From NCBI GenBank assembly GCA_015057715.1, contig SVDS01000001.1:62001-126000 (forward strand): DNA of 64,000 nt, given 5' to 3'. The notes below the pieces were generated by a model, which made no database searches, was not told where the DNA came from, and saw nothing but the letters and a program-made list of their open reading frames with translations. The position numbers and the translations under genes are program-made. Each line of letters opens with the position of its first letter. The first letter of the stretch is position 1. Shown piece after piece: positions 35,683 through 44,140 of this stretch. Origin of the DNA: Paenibacillaceae bacterium (GTDB taxonomy: Bacteria > Bacillota > Clostridia > Lachnospirales > Lachnospiraceae).

Positions 35683-36732
35683 CTACATGGACATAGTAAG
35701 ACCGGGGCTTTGCTCGTCTTCCCCAGCCTGATCTATTTCGTATTCTGTTACTGACTCCGTCTGCGCCGAAACACTCTGCTTCTCCTCTAAATGCTGTTCT
35801 TTTTTCTGCCGTAATCGTTCCTTCTGCTGCTGGGCCTGTGCCGGGTCACGCCACGCAATACAGCCATCCAGATGTTCCAACAGATGCAGCCTTGCGGTTT
35901 TGAATTCATCTCCAATAAGACCAAGGCGCAGCAGCCAAGAACGGAATGTATATTTTTCGTTAGTTGTCTGTGTCTTGGTTCGGCTGGCACAGCGCTGATT
36001 CAGGGCCTGTGCCGAAATCGCCATACATAACTGAATGTACGCTTTAATTTTGCCGGCATGGGTAGTGCTGTTGAATAAGCGGAACTCCACCGTACCCTTC
36101 TGAAATACACTGTGCAGATTCAAACAGTGGTAGCGGCTGTCATGGTAATGCTCATGGCTGCCATCCGTGCCGTTATACCAGATGCTGCTGACCTGATCCA
36201 GCGTTTTGGGTCTTCTGCGGTTGAGTTCCTCCAGAAAGCGGCTTTCTACCGGTTTACACCATCGGTGCTGTCTGTCGACAGTCACCTGCAGAGCCTTATA
36301 AATCATATCCTCTTTGGCTGCCATAATATTGGTGATATTCCGCAGCGTGTTAGCGTCAAAAGGTGATGCGTCCACATGCACATGAATGCCGCAGGAGCTG
36401 TTGGTAATTGCACCAACCTCCCGAAGCTTGCGGATTAGCTCCTGCACCGTTTCGATGTCCTCCCAGCGACAGATAGGGCTGACCATCTCGGTTTTGTATT
36501 CACTTGGCGCGGTAACGATTTGACGTCCGGATTTTTTCTGTGCAGTAATACTGGAATCACTCATAAACTTCCATTTACGCTCCTGAGAATCCAGCGCAGA
36601 ATAGGTATCATAACAAGTGCCGTCATAATGGATGGCAGTTCCGAAATATTCGGCGGCAACCTTTGCTGCCTGTTCACGAGTCACGCCGGTCATCTCTATT
36701 TCAATGCCAAACCGCTGTTCCTTCATGTCCAT
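35683..36732 (-). CDS. Amidoligase-family enzyme (glutamine-synthetase/GCS-like fold)
   Basis: 349 residues. The start FGIEIEMTGVTREQAAKVA holds the two glutamates (GIEIEMTG) that bind Mg-ATP in the carboxylate-amine ligase fold. Later blocks are CGIHVHVDAS, CLNLHSVFQKGTVEFRLFNSTTHAGKIKAYIQLCMAI, with the conserved Arg in VEFRLF. It matches Amidoligase_2 proteins, which comparative genomics predicts to join an amino group to a side-chain or terminal carboxylate. The C-terminal 70 residues are a Gln/Lys/Glu-rich helix ending SPGLTMSM. Between virB4 and the GGCT gene, its target could be a pilus, wall or element protein; unknown. Confidence 0.85.
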   Translation of the reverse strand: MDMKEQRFGIEIEMTGVTREQAAKVAAEYFGTAIHYDGTCYDTYSALDSQERKWKFMSDSSITAQKKSGRQIVTAPSEYKTEMVSPICRWEDIETVQELIRKLREVGAITNSSCGIHVHVDASPFDANTLRNITNIMAAKEDMIYKALQVTVDRQHRWCKPVESRFLEELNRRRPKTLDQVSSIWYNGTDGSHEHYHDSRYHCLNLHSVFQKGTVEFRLFNSTTHAGKIKAYIQLCMAISAQALNQRCASRTKTQTTNEKYTFRSWLLRLGLIGDEFKTARLHLLEHLDGCIAWRDPAQAQQQKERLRQKKEQHLEEKQSVSAQTESVTEYEIDQAGEDEQSPGLTMSM

Positions 36733-36769
36733 GAGTTATACTCCCTTAGCCTTTTATTCCGGACGGTCA

Positions 36770-38599
36770 TCAGCGACCGCCTGCATTTCCGAACAGCTTT
36801 GCCTTATGCTCTGGTGCATGAACCATCAGGTTATAGCGTTCATTGCCGCATTTATAGAGGCACACACCCTGCTGGGGATATCGTATGAGCTCAAATTCGG
36901 ATTTCTCCAGCTGGAGGGTATCCATGTAGAATTTTGCATCAATGGAGCCTGCATTAAAAAGAAACTGGTGGGTCGGGATTGAAAACAGGGGCTTGGTCAG
37001 CTCTCGGATATGTTCTACATTAAAATCCTCCAGATTCTGCGAGGCAAGAATAACGGCACTTTCCTTTTTACGTACACGTTTCATGAAATTGCGGATATAT
37101 TCAATTGCAGTTAGGTTCGTCAGGAACAGATACAGTTCATCAATGCTGGCAGCGGTGTTCCCAGTGGTTAAAAGCTCATTGCTCATATAGGACAGCACGT
37201 TGAATAGTAAGGCGTTTCGCAGATTTTTACTGGCGTTTAGTACACCCTTAACACCAAAGGTTATAAACTCATTGCTGGTGATGTTGGTATGACCGTTGAA
37301 AAACTTAGACTCCGCTCCTTTGCACATGGAGTGGAGTCCAAGACATATTTCCCGCAGAGAATCTGCTGTATAGAGCTGTCGGTGACTTTCATCGAAGTTC
37401 TTGTATTCTGTCTCGATGAAGTCGTATAAATCAGAAAGAATGGGGTAATCGGTATGCTTTAAACGGTCAAAATTACTTCGATCGGTAATACCCCATTTTT
37501 CATAAAGCCTCCCCAGCATGATTTCAATTGTGTCAATTTCTCTGTCGGTAAAGTCCTTATAGGTACGAAAAAAATCCTTTAAAAAACTGATATGCTGACT
37601 GAGCTTGCTGGTCTGCCGGAATGCCTGGGGTGCCTCTGTATCTTTTGGGTCGCCGGTTTCAGCCCAGCTTTTTGGCTCCAATACATTGATAATGAATTCG
37701 CCGGACATAAGGTCAATGAAGCAGCCACCGAGATTGAGGGTCAGATCCTCATACTCCATTTCGGGATCTAGTCCAATGATGTGCATACCGGATTCCCGCA
37801 GGTTACATAAAATGAGCTTAAGAAGGTAGCTCTTACCTTGACCGGAATTTCCAAGAATGAGGATATTAGCATTGGTTTTGTCATCAGCACGGCGGTTAAA
37901 ATCAGCCAGAATGTTACTGCCGAATTTATCCCGACCAAGGTAGGAGCCGTTGGGATCGGTCTTGCCGGAGTAATTAAAGGGATACAGGTTTGCAACCGAG
38001 CTGGCAGGCAGCACCCGTTCAAACTGATCTCCGAACACGTTATAACCAGAGGGCATGGCACATTGGAATCCCTGCTGCTGGCGCAGCATCAGCCGATCCA
38101 CGTTGAGCTTACTCCGTATCAGTTCGGTTAAAACCTCTGTCTGCAAAAGCTTCAGCTGGTCATAGTCATGAGAGGTCAGCTCTATATATACAGCAACATG
38201 AAGCAGTGGTTCCCGGCTCCGATGCATCTGCGCCACGATAGTCGCAACATCATGCAGATTGCTTTCCGCTGTGACCGTCTGTTGTAAATCCTGCATACTG
38301 GTACTTTGCATACGGTTTTTGTTTGCAGCATTTGAGATGATCTTCTTTTCCTCTACCGGGGTAACATGACGGGTATAGAGGTGCAGCGTCACGCCGTCCT
38401 TTTCACCAAGATGACGAAGGATAGCCTGTTCATCAGTAGCGGTTGGGTACTCGCGAAGTGCCCACACACATCGGTAGGTATTGCCGCAGATAAAGTGATC
38501 GGTATTAAATTTGATTACCGAGGGGGCTATCATGTCCAGAAATTCCTGGACTCTGGTATCCTCCTTCAGCAAGGATTGAGACTTTGTTCTTCTTGCCAT
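36770..38599 (-). CDS. virB4: VirB4/TraE-type conjugation ATPase
   Basis: About 609 residues from ATG 38599 (MARRTKSQSLLKEDTRVQEFLD), with AAAGGAA upstream; the longer frame to 38671 has no support. Walker A is GNSGQGKS at residues 250-257 inside LILGNSGQGKSYLLKLIL, followed by IIGLDPEMEYEDL, and the C-terminal half has the ASIDELYLFLTN Walker B region and the ASQNLEDF motif. The N-terminal domain (about 1-200) is the CagE/TrbE part. VirB4 powers assembly and transport of the type IV secretion system at the inner membrane face. Opposite-strand cargo (38.7-40.0 kb) separates it from the PrgI and TrbL genes. Confidence 0.95.
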   Translation of the reverse strand: MARRTKSQSLLKEDTRVQEFLDMIAPSVIKFNTDHFICGNTYRCVWALREYPTATDEQAILRHLGEKDGVTLHLYTRHVTPVEEKKIISNAANKNRMQSTSMQDLQQTVTAESNLHDVATIVAQMHRSREPLLHVAVYIELTSHDYDQLKLLQTEVLTELIRSKLNVDRLMLRQQQGFQCAMPSGYNVFGDQFERVLPASSVANLYPFNYSGKTDPNGSYLGRDKFGSNILADFNRRADDKTNANILILGNSGQGKSYLLKLILCNLRESGMHIIGLDPEMEYEDLTLNLGGCFIDLMSGEFIINVLEPKSWAETGDPKDTEAPQAFRQTSKLSQHISFLKDFFRTYKDFTDREIDTIEIMLGRLYEKWGITDRSNFDRLKHTDYPILSDLYDFIETEYKNFDESHRQLYTADSLREICLGLHSMCKGAESKFFNGHTNITSNEFITFGVKGVLNASKNLRNALLFNVLSYMSNELLTTGNTAASIDELYLFLTNLTAIEYIRNFMKRVRKKESAVILASQNLEDFNVEHIRELTKPLFSIPTHQFLFNAGSIDAKFYMDTLQLEKSEFELIRYPQQGVCLYKCGNERYNLMVHAPEHKAKLFGNAGGR

Positions 38600-38676
38600 C
38601 GCTTTCTTCCTTTCTGTTTTTGAATTTGGGTATAGGAAAAGCCGCCACATTACGCGACGACTTAAGGACAAATTGC

Positions 38677-38705
38677 TTCACTTTGATATTGAAGTAGGGT
38701 ATAAT
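38677..38705 (+). promoter_or_regulatory. Likely promoter of the rightward cargo genes
   Basis: TATAAT at 38700-38705 with a weak TTCACT -35 box 17 bp upstream (38677-38682), lying 58 bp before the GNAT start. The small CTTCA/TGAAG dyad in the spacer could bind a regulator. Confidence 0.45.
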
Positions 38706-38763
38706 TAGCTCCAGAATTAGAACTGTGTTCAAATACAGATTATTTAATGCTTAGGAGAACTTC

Positions 38764-39234
38764 ATGCAATTAAGAAAATACAAACCGGAGGACTGCGCAT
38801 CATTAGCAGAACTTTTTTTTAATACTGTACATGCCGTAAACGCAAAAGATTATACACTAGCTCAGCTTAAAGCCTGGGCAACAGGGAAGGTAGACCTAAA
38901 TACTTGGAATCAATCTTTTCTGAAACACAACACGGTTATTGCAGAAATAAATGGCATGATTACAGGATTTGGTGATATGGACGATAAGGGCTATCTTGAT
39001 AGACTTTTTGTTCACAGGGACTACCAAAACATAGGTATTGCTACAGCTATTGTAAATATATTGGAACAGCAGGCTATCCATTCCGGTATTTCTCTTTTTA
39101 CAACCCATGCTTCCATTACTGCTAAACCCTTTTTTGAAAAGCGTGGCTATCGTACACTCAAAGAGAATACAGTAATTCGTAATGATATTACTTTAACTAA
39201 TTTCATAATGGAAAAGAACTGTACAAATGACTAG
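38764..39234 (+). CDS. GNAT-family N-acetyltransferase
   Basis: 156 residues. The acetyl-CoA binding motif is LDRLFVHRDYQNIGIATAIVNILEQQA (the family's Q/RxxGxG/A pattern appears as QNIGIA), with ASITAKPFFEKRGYRTLKEN behind it. It lacks features of known aminoglycoside acetyltransferases, so substrate is open. It is the first of three rightward cargo genes placed between virB4 and the rest of the type IV genes. Base composition is more AT-rich than the flanking transfer genes, as expected for acquired cargo. Confidence 0.88.
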   Translation: MQLRKYKPEDCASLAELFFNTVHAVNAKDYTLAQLKAWATGKVDLNTWNQSFLKHNTVIAEINGMITGFGDMDDKGYLDRLFVHRDYQNIGIATAIVNILEQQAIHSGISLFTTHASITAKPFFEKRGYRTLKENTVIRNDITLTNFIMEKNCTND

Positions 39235-39267
39235 ATTGACAGTTAAATAATTAAGGTGGTGAATGTT

Positions 39268-39474
39268 ATGAGTAAAGAAATTGAAATACAGGGCTGTGTA
39301 GAAATACCTGAAAACCTATCGTTTGACGAGTTTTATGATAAATTCATAGCCTTTATAGAAGCAAATAACTGGTCATTCGGCGGCGGAATGAATGAAATCG
39401 TTGACGGATTCTATATTAATCCCGATGGAACAAAAGGAAAACACGTTTTAGATCAATCTGAGGAAAATAATTGA
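39268..39474 (+). CDS. Small acidic protein of unknown function (cargo)
   Basis: 68 residues from ATG 39268 (MSKEIEIQGCVEIPENLSFDEFYDKFIAFIEANNWSFGGG), with AAGGTGG eight bases upstream. The pattern of a short beta strand, helix and GGG-containing loop is shared by small ferredoxin-fold proteins, but I name no family. Its stop overlaps the next gene by one base, so they form a pair. Confidence 0.65.
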   Translation: MSKEIEIQGCVEIPENLSFDEFYDKFIAFIEANNWSFGGGMNEIVDGFYINPDGTKGKHVLDQSEENN

Positions 39475-39977
39475 TGACTCATTACAAATCATGGGCGGGG
39501 CTTAAAAAACAATTAAATGAGACTCTCTGTGACACATTAATAAACAGGGTAACATACTTTCTAACTCGGTATCATGATGTACATAACTCCTATGGCAGAG
39601 CAGCCATCCTGCTTGATGGCAAAGAGATGGTCTGTTTTTCATGGATAGAAATGTATTATCAGGAGAGAGATATTACACCCTTATACAATGAAATGCCAGG
39701 TTCTCCTTATGAAGATCTGGTCAAAAAAATGAAACCTAAATGGGATGCCAACTGCACTTACTGTGAAATGGATTTTTTAGAGGCGGTTCTTCAATTTCGT
39801 AATATGCCGATTCAAGAAGCTCTAGAATCCGAAAACTATATCATAAAAGTATTGGCGATTATGGACAGACGTGTCGGCAAAAGGACACGATCAAGAATTC
39901 TTGAAGAAGCAGCATATAACAAATTTCCAGCCTGGGTAAGCCAGTTTTACGAATTGCGTTTATCCCAAATAGATTGA
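39474..39977 (+). CDS. SF0329-like conserved protein
   Basis: 167 residues. WAGLKKQLNETLCDTLINRVTYFLTRYHDVHNSYGRAAILLDGKEMVCFSWIE resembles the SF0329 family. The rest has a helical C-terminus (AIMDRRVGKRTRSRILEEAAYNKFPAWVSQFYELR). The family has no known function and often sits in defence- or mobile-element neighbourhoods. It is co-translated with the 68-residue protein (TGATG overlap). Confidence 0.7.
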   Translation: MTHYKSWAGLKKQLNETLCDTLINRVTYFLTRYHDVHNSYGRAAILLDGKEMVCFSWIEMYYQERDITPLYNEMPGSPYEDLVKKMKPKWDANCTYCEMDFLEAVLQFRNMPIQEALESENYIIKVLAIMDRRVGKRTRSRILEEAAYNKFPAWVSQFYELRLSQID

Positions 39978-39990
39978 ATTAATATGCCAA

Positions 39991-40027
39991 GCGGAAAACC
40001 GATAAAAATCTTGGCTTTCCGCCTTTT
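39991..40027 (+). terminator. Terminator between cargo and type IV genes
   Basis: GCGGAAA pairs with TTTCCGC and is followed by CTTTTT. It sits between two convergent genes; a competing GCCAA/TTGGC pairing lies in the same stretch. Confidence 0.65.
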
Positions 40028-40630
40028 TCACTCGTTCAGGATAACCCATCTCTCACCATCGAAGTCCTCGAACTTTTCAGTGGTAACATTCTGCTCAAAA
40101 TACACTGCCAATAGTCTCTTTATATCCTCTTTATCAGCTCGCTTTGCAATAAAGCCCTGTTCCCGCAAGGTTTTCTCTATGCGGCTTAAATATGGGAAAA
40201 CCTCGCTTTCCTTTTCGTTACGAAGCCGTATGATGACGAGAAATTCCCTTGCCGTTGCCATCTGTACCTGAATACGGTCAAGGTGTACCAGATCCTGCTC
40301 CAGCAGCCTTCGTACTGCCGGATTGGTCTCTAACTCCATGCGGTTTCTCAAAAAACGCTTGTTATCCTCATAGCTTTCCCGGCTGTTTAGACACAAAAAC
40401 TCCAGCTCCGCCATACCTTTTAAAACAGTCATCAGTGCATAGATCCGAGCTGATATGCTTTCCTCTGATAAAACAGAAATATTGGTGGGCTTAATCATAA
40501 AATACACTAGCCGATCGCTCCTGTAGGTTTCAAGACAATAATCCATCACCTCTCTGGTTCCAATCAGTTGACGGGTAACCTGCCTCTGACTTGCGCTTAT
40601 CTTTTCTTTACTCAATTTGGATACCCCCAT
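40028..40630 (-). CDS. Conserved transfer-associated protein next to PrgI
   Basis: 200 residues with no membrane helix. It is rich in charged helices (RNRMELETNPAVRRLLEQDLVHLDRIQVQMATAREFLVIIRLRNEKESEVFPYLSRIEKTLREQGF). Two strand-like segments (VYFMIKPTNISVL and REFLVIIRLRN) resemble the N-terminal CagE/TrbE part of VirB4-type proteins, so it could be an unfused VirB4 accessory domain; this is only a structural impression. The start is either ATG 40630 or a TTG at 40615 that overlaps the PrgI stop and has GGGGG correctly spaced. It is co-transcribed with PrgI. Confidence 0.65.
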   Translation of the reverse strand: MGVSKLSKEKISASQRQVTRQLIGTREVMDYCLETYRSDRLVYFMIKPTNISVLSEESISARIYALMTVLKGMAELEFLCLNSRESYEDNKRFLRNRMELETNPAVRRLLEQDLVHLDRIQVQMATAREFLVIIRLRNEKESEVFPYLSRIEKTLREQGFIAKRADKEDIKRLLAVYFEQNVTTEKFEDFDGERWVILNE

Positions 40631-40875
40631 TCGTAGATCTGCTGTTTTGTTATAAAGAAGGCGCAGGCATATTTAATAAAGTCAAGGATGCTGATATCAT
40701 CAAAACGTATTGTTAAAAAGGCATAAAGGGCGGTAATCACAATAGGTGGCAAAAGCCACAGCTGTGCCAATGCAAACACAGAAATTAAAAGCCCCACGCC
40801 GATAATGCCGATATCCCGGAGCTGCCACAGCCAGAGCGTGGCCTTTGATTTTAAGTTATCGGGGTAGATGTACAT
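40612..40875 (-). CDS. PrgI-family (VirB3-like) small membrane protein
   Basis: 87 residues with AGGAGG seven bases before the ATG. Two adjoining hydrophobic helices (IGIIGVGLLISVFALAQLWLL and PIVITALYAFLTI) after a short N-terminal tail with LKSKATLWLWQLRDI are the layout of the PrgI/VirB3 inner-membrane part of Gram-positive type IV systems. It overlaps the end of the methyltransferase gene by 25 bp. Its relatives normally lie directly upstream of virB4, which here is displaced by cargo. Confidence 0.8.
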   Translation of the reverse strand: MYIYPDNLKSKATLWLWQLRDIGIIGVGLLISVFALAQLWLLPPIVITALYAFLTIRFDDISILDFIKYACAFFITKQQIYEWGYPN

Positions 40876-42740
40876 ACGGATTCCTCCTGTTCTCTTTTAA
40901 ATCTTCGTAAAAAATAGGCGATTCCCCGGAGCACATGCTCCACACAGGGAATCGCCACACTGTTGCCCAGTGCCTTATATCTTGCGCTGTCCGAAGCTCC
41001 GGGGATATCTGTCCAGAAATCAGGATAACCCTGGAGTCTTTCACATTCTAATGGTGTCAGCCTTCGTATCAGCTTACCGACGCGAATGGGATGCACATTG
41101 TTGAGGGAATAGCCTCCGTTTGTCTTAGACTGGAGCGTTCCGCTTAAATCACCATTCTCAGCCCCATTTCGGCAATCCAGTCCGGCAACGTCTGCCTCAC
41201 ACACAAGATCGGTGGCATCCTTGTACTGCCTGGCACTTTGGGTACTGACCACTTCATTCTGCGCATATTCATCGCTACGCTGCTGAGAAAATACGCAATG
41301 CCGGTCAGTAGAGGTCACAGTATAGCTGATATCCGGCTGAACACCGAGACCGTTTCCACCGTTGTGATCCTGCCGGTCAATGATGTTCCCGGCAATACAA
41401 TACGCCGATCCATGTGATACAGCTTCTGCGGAATCACCGCTTTGGATATTGAAACTGGTAATCGGTTCTGATATAAAGGTCTGCATCTGCATATTACGAG
41501 TCGCCAACAAGGCGCCGGATATTCCATTTAAGTCAACAAACTCGTCTCTTTGGTTAATATGAAATGATGTGATCTCACTGCTTTCCGCTATAAAAGTCTG
41601 CTGCTTTATACCAGACTGAGCCTGAATAGCTCCAGCTACATCGTTTAAATCCCTGACCTCATCCCGCTGGTTACAGGCAAATGCAGTGTAAGTATATTCA
41701 TCATGAGATTGTTCCGCTGCCTGCAGCGTTAGAGCTGAATTGTCCTGTTCTCTAATGCCAAACCCGGTATTTTCTCCCAAACAATTATGCCTGATTGAGC
41801 TATGCGTGTTAATATGTATCGTCTCATTTTCTTTTTCTGCTGTTACATAGCCATGTCCGCCGCCTTCACCTCCGTAAAGGGAAGGCCATACACCATCACT
41901 TTCATAAATACGCCGGCTCTGCACATCCCATGGAGTCAGACATTCTACGTGACTCCCGCCTGGATTTCCAATGCTCTCTTGAGAACAGACGGCAGCTCCT
42001 TGCCGCGTTTCTCCGCTCGTCTGAGAATCCCCAAACAGGCTGTCTTGCTTAAATAATATTTTTGGTGCGGTGTGACCTCCAAAATCTGCGACAAGGTATA
42101 TACGTTTTCTTCTCTGGGGGGTGCGGGGCCAGTATTGAGCATCATATACTCGCCAAGCAATGGAGAATTTATATCCCAATATGGCCCCAGCAGATTTCCA
42201 TATCCCTCCCGGAGGTCGAGGTACAGATACGGAACTGTCCGCAATTCGACAGGTTTCCTCAAGCACCGCCCGGAAATCCTCGGAGTCGGAGGAGCTGAAA
42301 GCTCCGGGGACATTTTCCCAGCACATATATCGAGGTCGAACAGCGTCAGCTGACCTTCCGTTTGCTTTGTCATAGGCTCTCATCTCCTTAATTACCCGAA
42401 CCTGCTCCATGAACAGACCGGAGCGTTCTCCCTGCAAACCGGCGCGCTTACCAGCTACGCTAAGATCCTGACAGGGTGAGCCCCCGCAGACCACATCCAC
42501 AGGTGCAAGCTCCTCACCATTCAGCTTTGTAATATCGCCCACATGGCACATTTCGGGAAAGCGCAGTCTTGTTACCTCGATGGGAAACGGTTCGATTTCG
42601 CTGGCCCACACAGGGGTAAATCCCTGCCGGACGCCTGCCAGCGGAAAGCCTCCAATCCCATCAAACAGACTGCCGAGAGTTAGCGGCTCAGTCAATATTG
42701 CAGCCGTATGCCAGAGGGAGGCGCTTCCTCTGGTATACAC
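40851..42740 (-). CDS. DNA (cytosine-5-)-methyltransferase, orphan
   Basis: Up to 629 residues with the C5-methyltransferase motifs in order: I (LGSLFDGIGGFPLAG), IV with nucleophile Cys90 (GGSPCQDLSVAGKR), VI (WENVPGA), VIII (QRRKRIYLVADF) and X at the C-terminus (RLTPLECERLQGYPDFWTD, then ALGNSVAIPCVEHV). Between VIII and X is a long variable part of about 300 residues with an internal duplication, the target-recognition region. No restriction enzyme gene is nearby, so it probably shields transferred DNA from host restriction. The start is unclear: a GTG at 42740 or a TTG at 42695 overlapping the upstream stop. Confidence 0.93.
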   Translation of the reverse strand: MYTRGSASLWHTAAILTEPLTLGSLFDGIGGFPLAGVRQGFTPVWASEIEPFPIEVTRLRFPEMCHVGDITKLNGEELAPVDVVCGGSPCQDLSVAGKRAGLQGERSGLFMEQVRVIKEMRAYDKANGRSADAVRPRYMCWENVPGAFSSSDSEDFRAVLEETCRIADSSVSVPRPPGGIWKSAGAILGYKFSIAWRVYDAQYWPRTPQRRKRIYLVADFGGHTAPKILFKQDSLFGDSQTSGETRQGAAVCSQESIGNPGGSHVECLTPWDVQSRRIYESDGVWPSLYGGEGGGHGYVTAEKENETIHINTHSSIRHNCLGENTGFGIREQDNSALTLQAAEQSHDEYTYTAFACNQRDEVRDLNDVAGAIQAQSGIKQQTFIAESSEITSFHINQRDEFVDLNGISGALLATRNMQMQTFISEPITSFNIQSGDSAEAVSHGSAYCIAGNIIDRQDHNGGNGLGVQPDISYTVTSTDRHCVFSQQRSDEYAQNEVVSTQSARQYKDATDLVCEADVAGLDCRNGAENGDLSGTLQSKTNGGYSLNNVHPIRVGKLIRRLTPLECERLQGYPDFWTDIPGASDSARYKALGNSVAIPCVEHVLRGIAYFLRRFKREQEESVCTSTPIT

Positions 42741-43096
42741 TTCGTACTTGTTTTACAATGTTCCATAATAGTCAACCTTCCTTGTATTTGTTTTTCCGAT
42801 ATTCTTTTAACTGGGATACCCAGCCGTTTGGCCTCTGCAAGCTCACAGCGCATTCCGGTACTAATGCGAGAGCCGCACAGCCATAATTCCTCACAGGCTA
42901 TAAGTACCCGAAGTCCCATTTTAATGCCGATTTTCCGTTCTTCAGGAACCGCATCATCTAAGAGCTGTGGGTAAAGCAGATGCGCCGCCACCGGGGCACA
43001 GTTTTGCGAGATGGCATATCGGCAGGCTTCCTGTGCAAACCTTACATTTCGTTCAACCTCCCCTGCATAAGGGGAACAGATATATACCAGCTTCAT
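42692..43096 (-). CDS. DUF4406-like nucleoside deoxyribosyltransferase-fold protein
   Basis: 134 residues. The opening KLVYICSPYAGEVERNVRFAQEACRYAI and LWLCGSRISTGMRCELAEAKRLGIPV are the typical blocks of the DUF4406/DUF7768-type Rossmann-like fold related to nucleoside 2-deoxyribosyltransferases. Common in phages and conjugative elements; substrate unknown. Its start overlaps the TrbL gene stop by ATGA, and its 3' end overlaps the methyltransferase frame. Confidence 0.75.
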   Translation of the reverse strand: MKLVYICSPYAGEVERNVRFAQEACRYAISQNCAPVAAHLLYPQLLDDAVPEERKIGIKMGLRVLIACEELWLCGSRISTGMRCELAEAKRLGIPVKRISEKQIQGRLTIMEHCKTSTKCIPEEAPPSGIRLQY

Positions 43097-43995
43097 TTTG
43101 CCACCGCCTTCACAATGGTCTTTGTGATATTCATGGCTGTCTGCCCTGCATAGACGGCGCTCATAAAATTGGCTTTTGTACTGGTATCCAGCCCGAAGGC
43201 TCCCGCGATCCGGGGAATTTCTCCTGCCGCCAGCATCAGACCTAAACCCAGCAGAGCATTATCCTTAATCACCATTAGACCGGCAATGAGGATGGTGGCC
43301 TGCAAAAAAGCCGTCAGGCACAGACCTATAATCTGCTTGCACCAGCCAGTAAAGCCATCGATGTAGCCACGAGGAACAGAAAACATATATAGACTCCCCA
43401 CTGCTATCTGAATAAGCAGGATGCCACCGCGCTTAAGATTTGCAAAAAATATCTTAATTACGGCATAGCCCATCATAATCAGGATAAATAGCATCATGAT
43501 GGGACTGGTAATCATGCCCAGCCCGCCAAATACGCCAACACTGCCGGCGCTCTCAAGGCTGCCTGCTGCGGAAAGCTCGCTTATGATGTTGCCTGCAAGT
43601 GTGTTTAACCCGCTTCCAGCGCCGGTTATGCCCGCTGTCAGACTGTTCTGCAGAGAAATGGACAGCTTGTAAAGCTCCACTGGAACTGTAGAAAACAATC
43701 CTACCGCCATGAAGCCCTTAATCGCGTTAAGAGCAGTATCGCGGATACTTCCCCTTCCGGACTGATATTCAATCGCGCATTCGAACATGGACACGACCAG
43801 CCCGGTACCATAGAGCGTCCAAGCCAGATAAACAAAAAACAGGACGATAGACTTAACCCAGCTCATCTCGAACAGCTCTGCCCCCATACCACCCATGGCA
43901 GAAAAGAAATTTCCCAGAAATCCGATAATCTGACCATAAATCCAGTCAAGAATCTGACCCAGCACCGTATCGGCTACAAAGTCCCATATGAACAT
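43093..43995 (-). CDS. TrbL/VirB6-like multi-spanning channel protein
   Basis: 300 residues with about six hydrophobic segments, including SIVLFFVYLAWTLYGTGLVVSMF, ITSPIMMLFILIMMGYAVIKIFF and IIGLCLTAFLQATILIAGLMV, and glycine-rich connecting loops. It matches the VirB6/TrbL type membrane protein of clostridial transfer systems (DUF6045-like). It would form the inner-membrane part of the channel with VirB4, PrgI and VirD4. GGAGGTG precedes the ATG, immediately after a terminator hairpin for the toxin-antitoxin pair upstream. Confidence 0.85.
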   Translation of the reverse strand: MFIWDFVADTVLGQILDWIYGQIIGFLGNFFSAMGGMGAELFEMSWVKSIVLFFVYLAWTLYGTGLVVSMFECAIEYQSGRGSIRDTALNAIKGFMAVGLFSTVPVELYKLSISLQNSLTAGITGAGSGLNTLAGNIISELSAAGSLESAGSVGVFGGLGMITSPIMMLFILIMMGYAVIKIFFANLKRGGILLIQIAVGSLYMFSVPRGYIDGFTGWCKQIIGLCLTAFLQATILIAGLMVIKDNALLGLGLMLAAGEIPRIAGAFGLDTSTKANFMSAVYAGQTAMNITKTIVKAVAK

Positions 43996-44007
43996 GGCAT
44001 CACCTCC

Positions 44008-44030
44008 AAAAAAAGAGCCCTTTCAGGCTC
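44008..44030 (-). terminator. Terminator between AbiE module 2 and the TrbL gene
   Basis: On the minus strand GAGCC / GGCTC around TGAAAG is followed by TTTTTTT; the TrbL ribosome site GGAGGTG starts right after the T-run. Confidence 0.75.
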
Positions 44031-44140
44031 CTATCAATTCAAATAATCCCCCACAACATATGGGGATTAAAAAAAGACTCCCGCTAAAATACGCGAAAGC
44101 CTTGCTATTTACTGTTATTCTTGTTTTAGCGAGCTATGCT

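Noticed and set aside
41945..42373. 142-codon leftward frame overlapping the methyltransferase
   Set aside because: It overlaps motifs IV-VIII of the methyltransferase in another frame; the methyltransferase motifs are convincing.
42692..42740. Restriction endonuclease partner for the methyltransferase
   Set aside because: The neighbour is a DUF4406-like protein without nuclease motifs; no other nuclease is adjacent.
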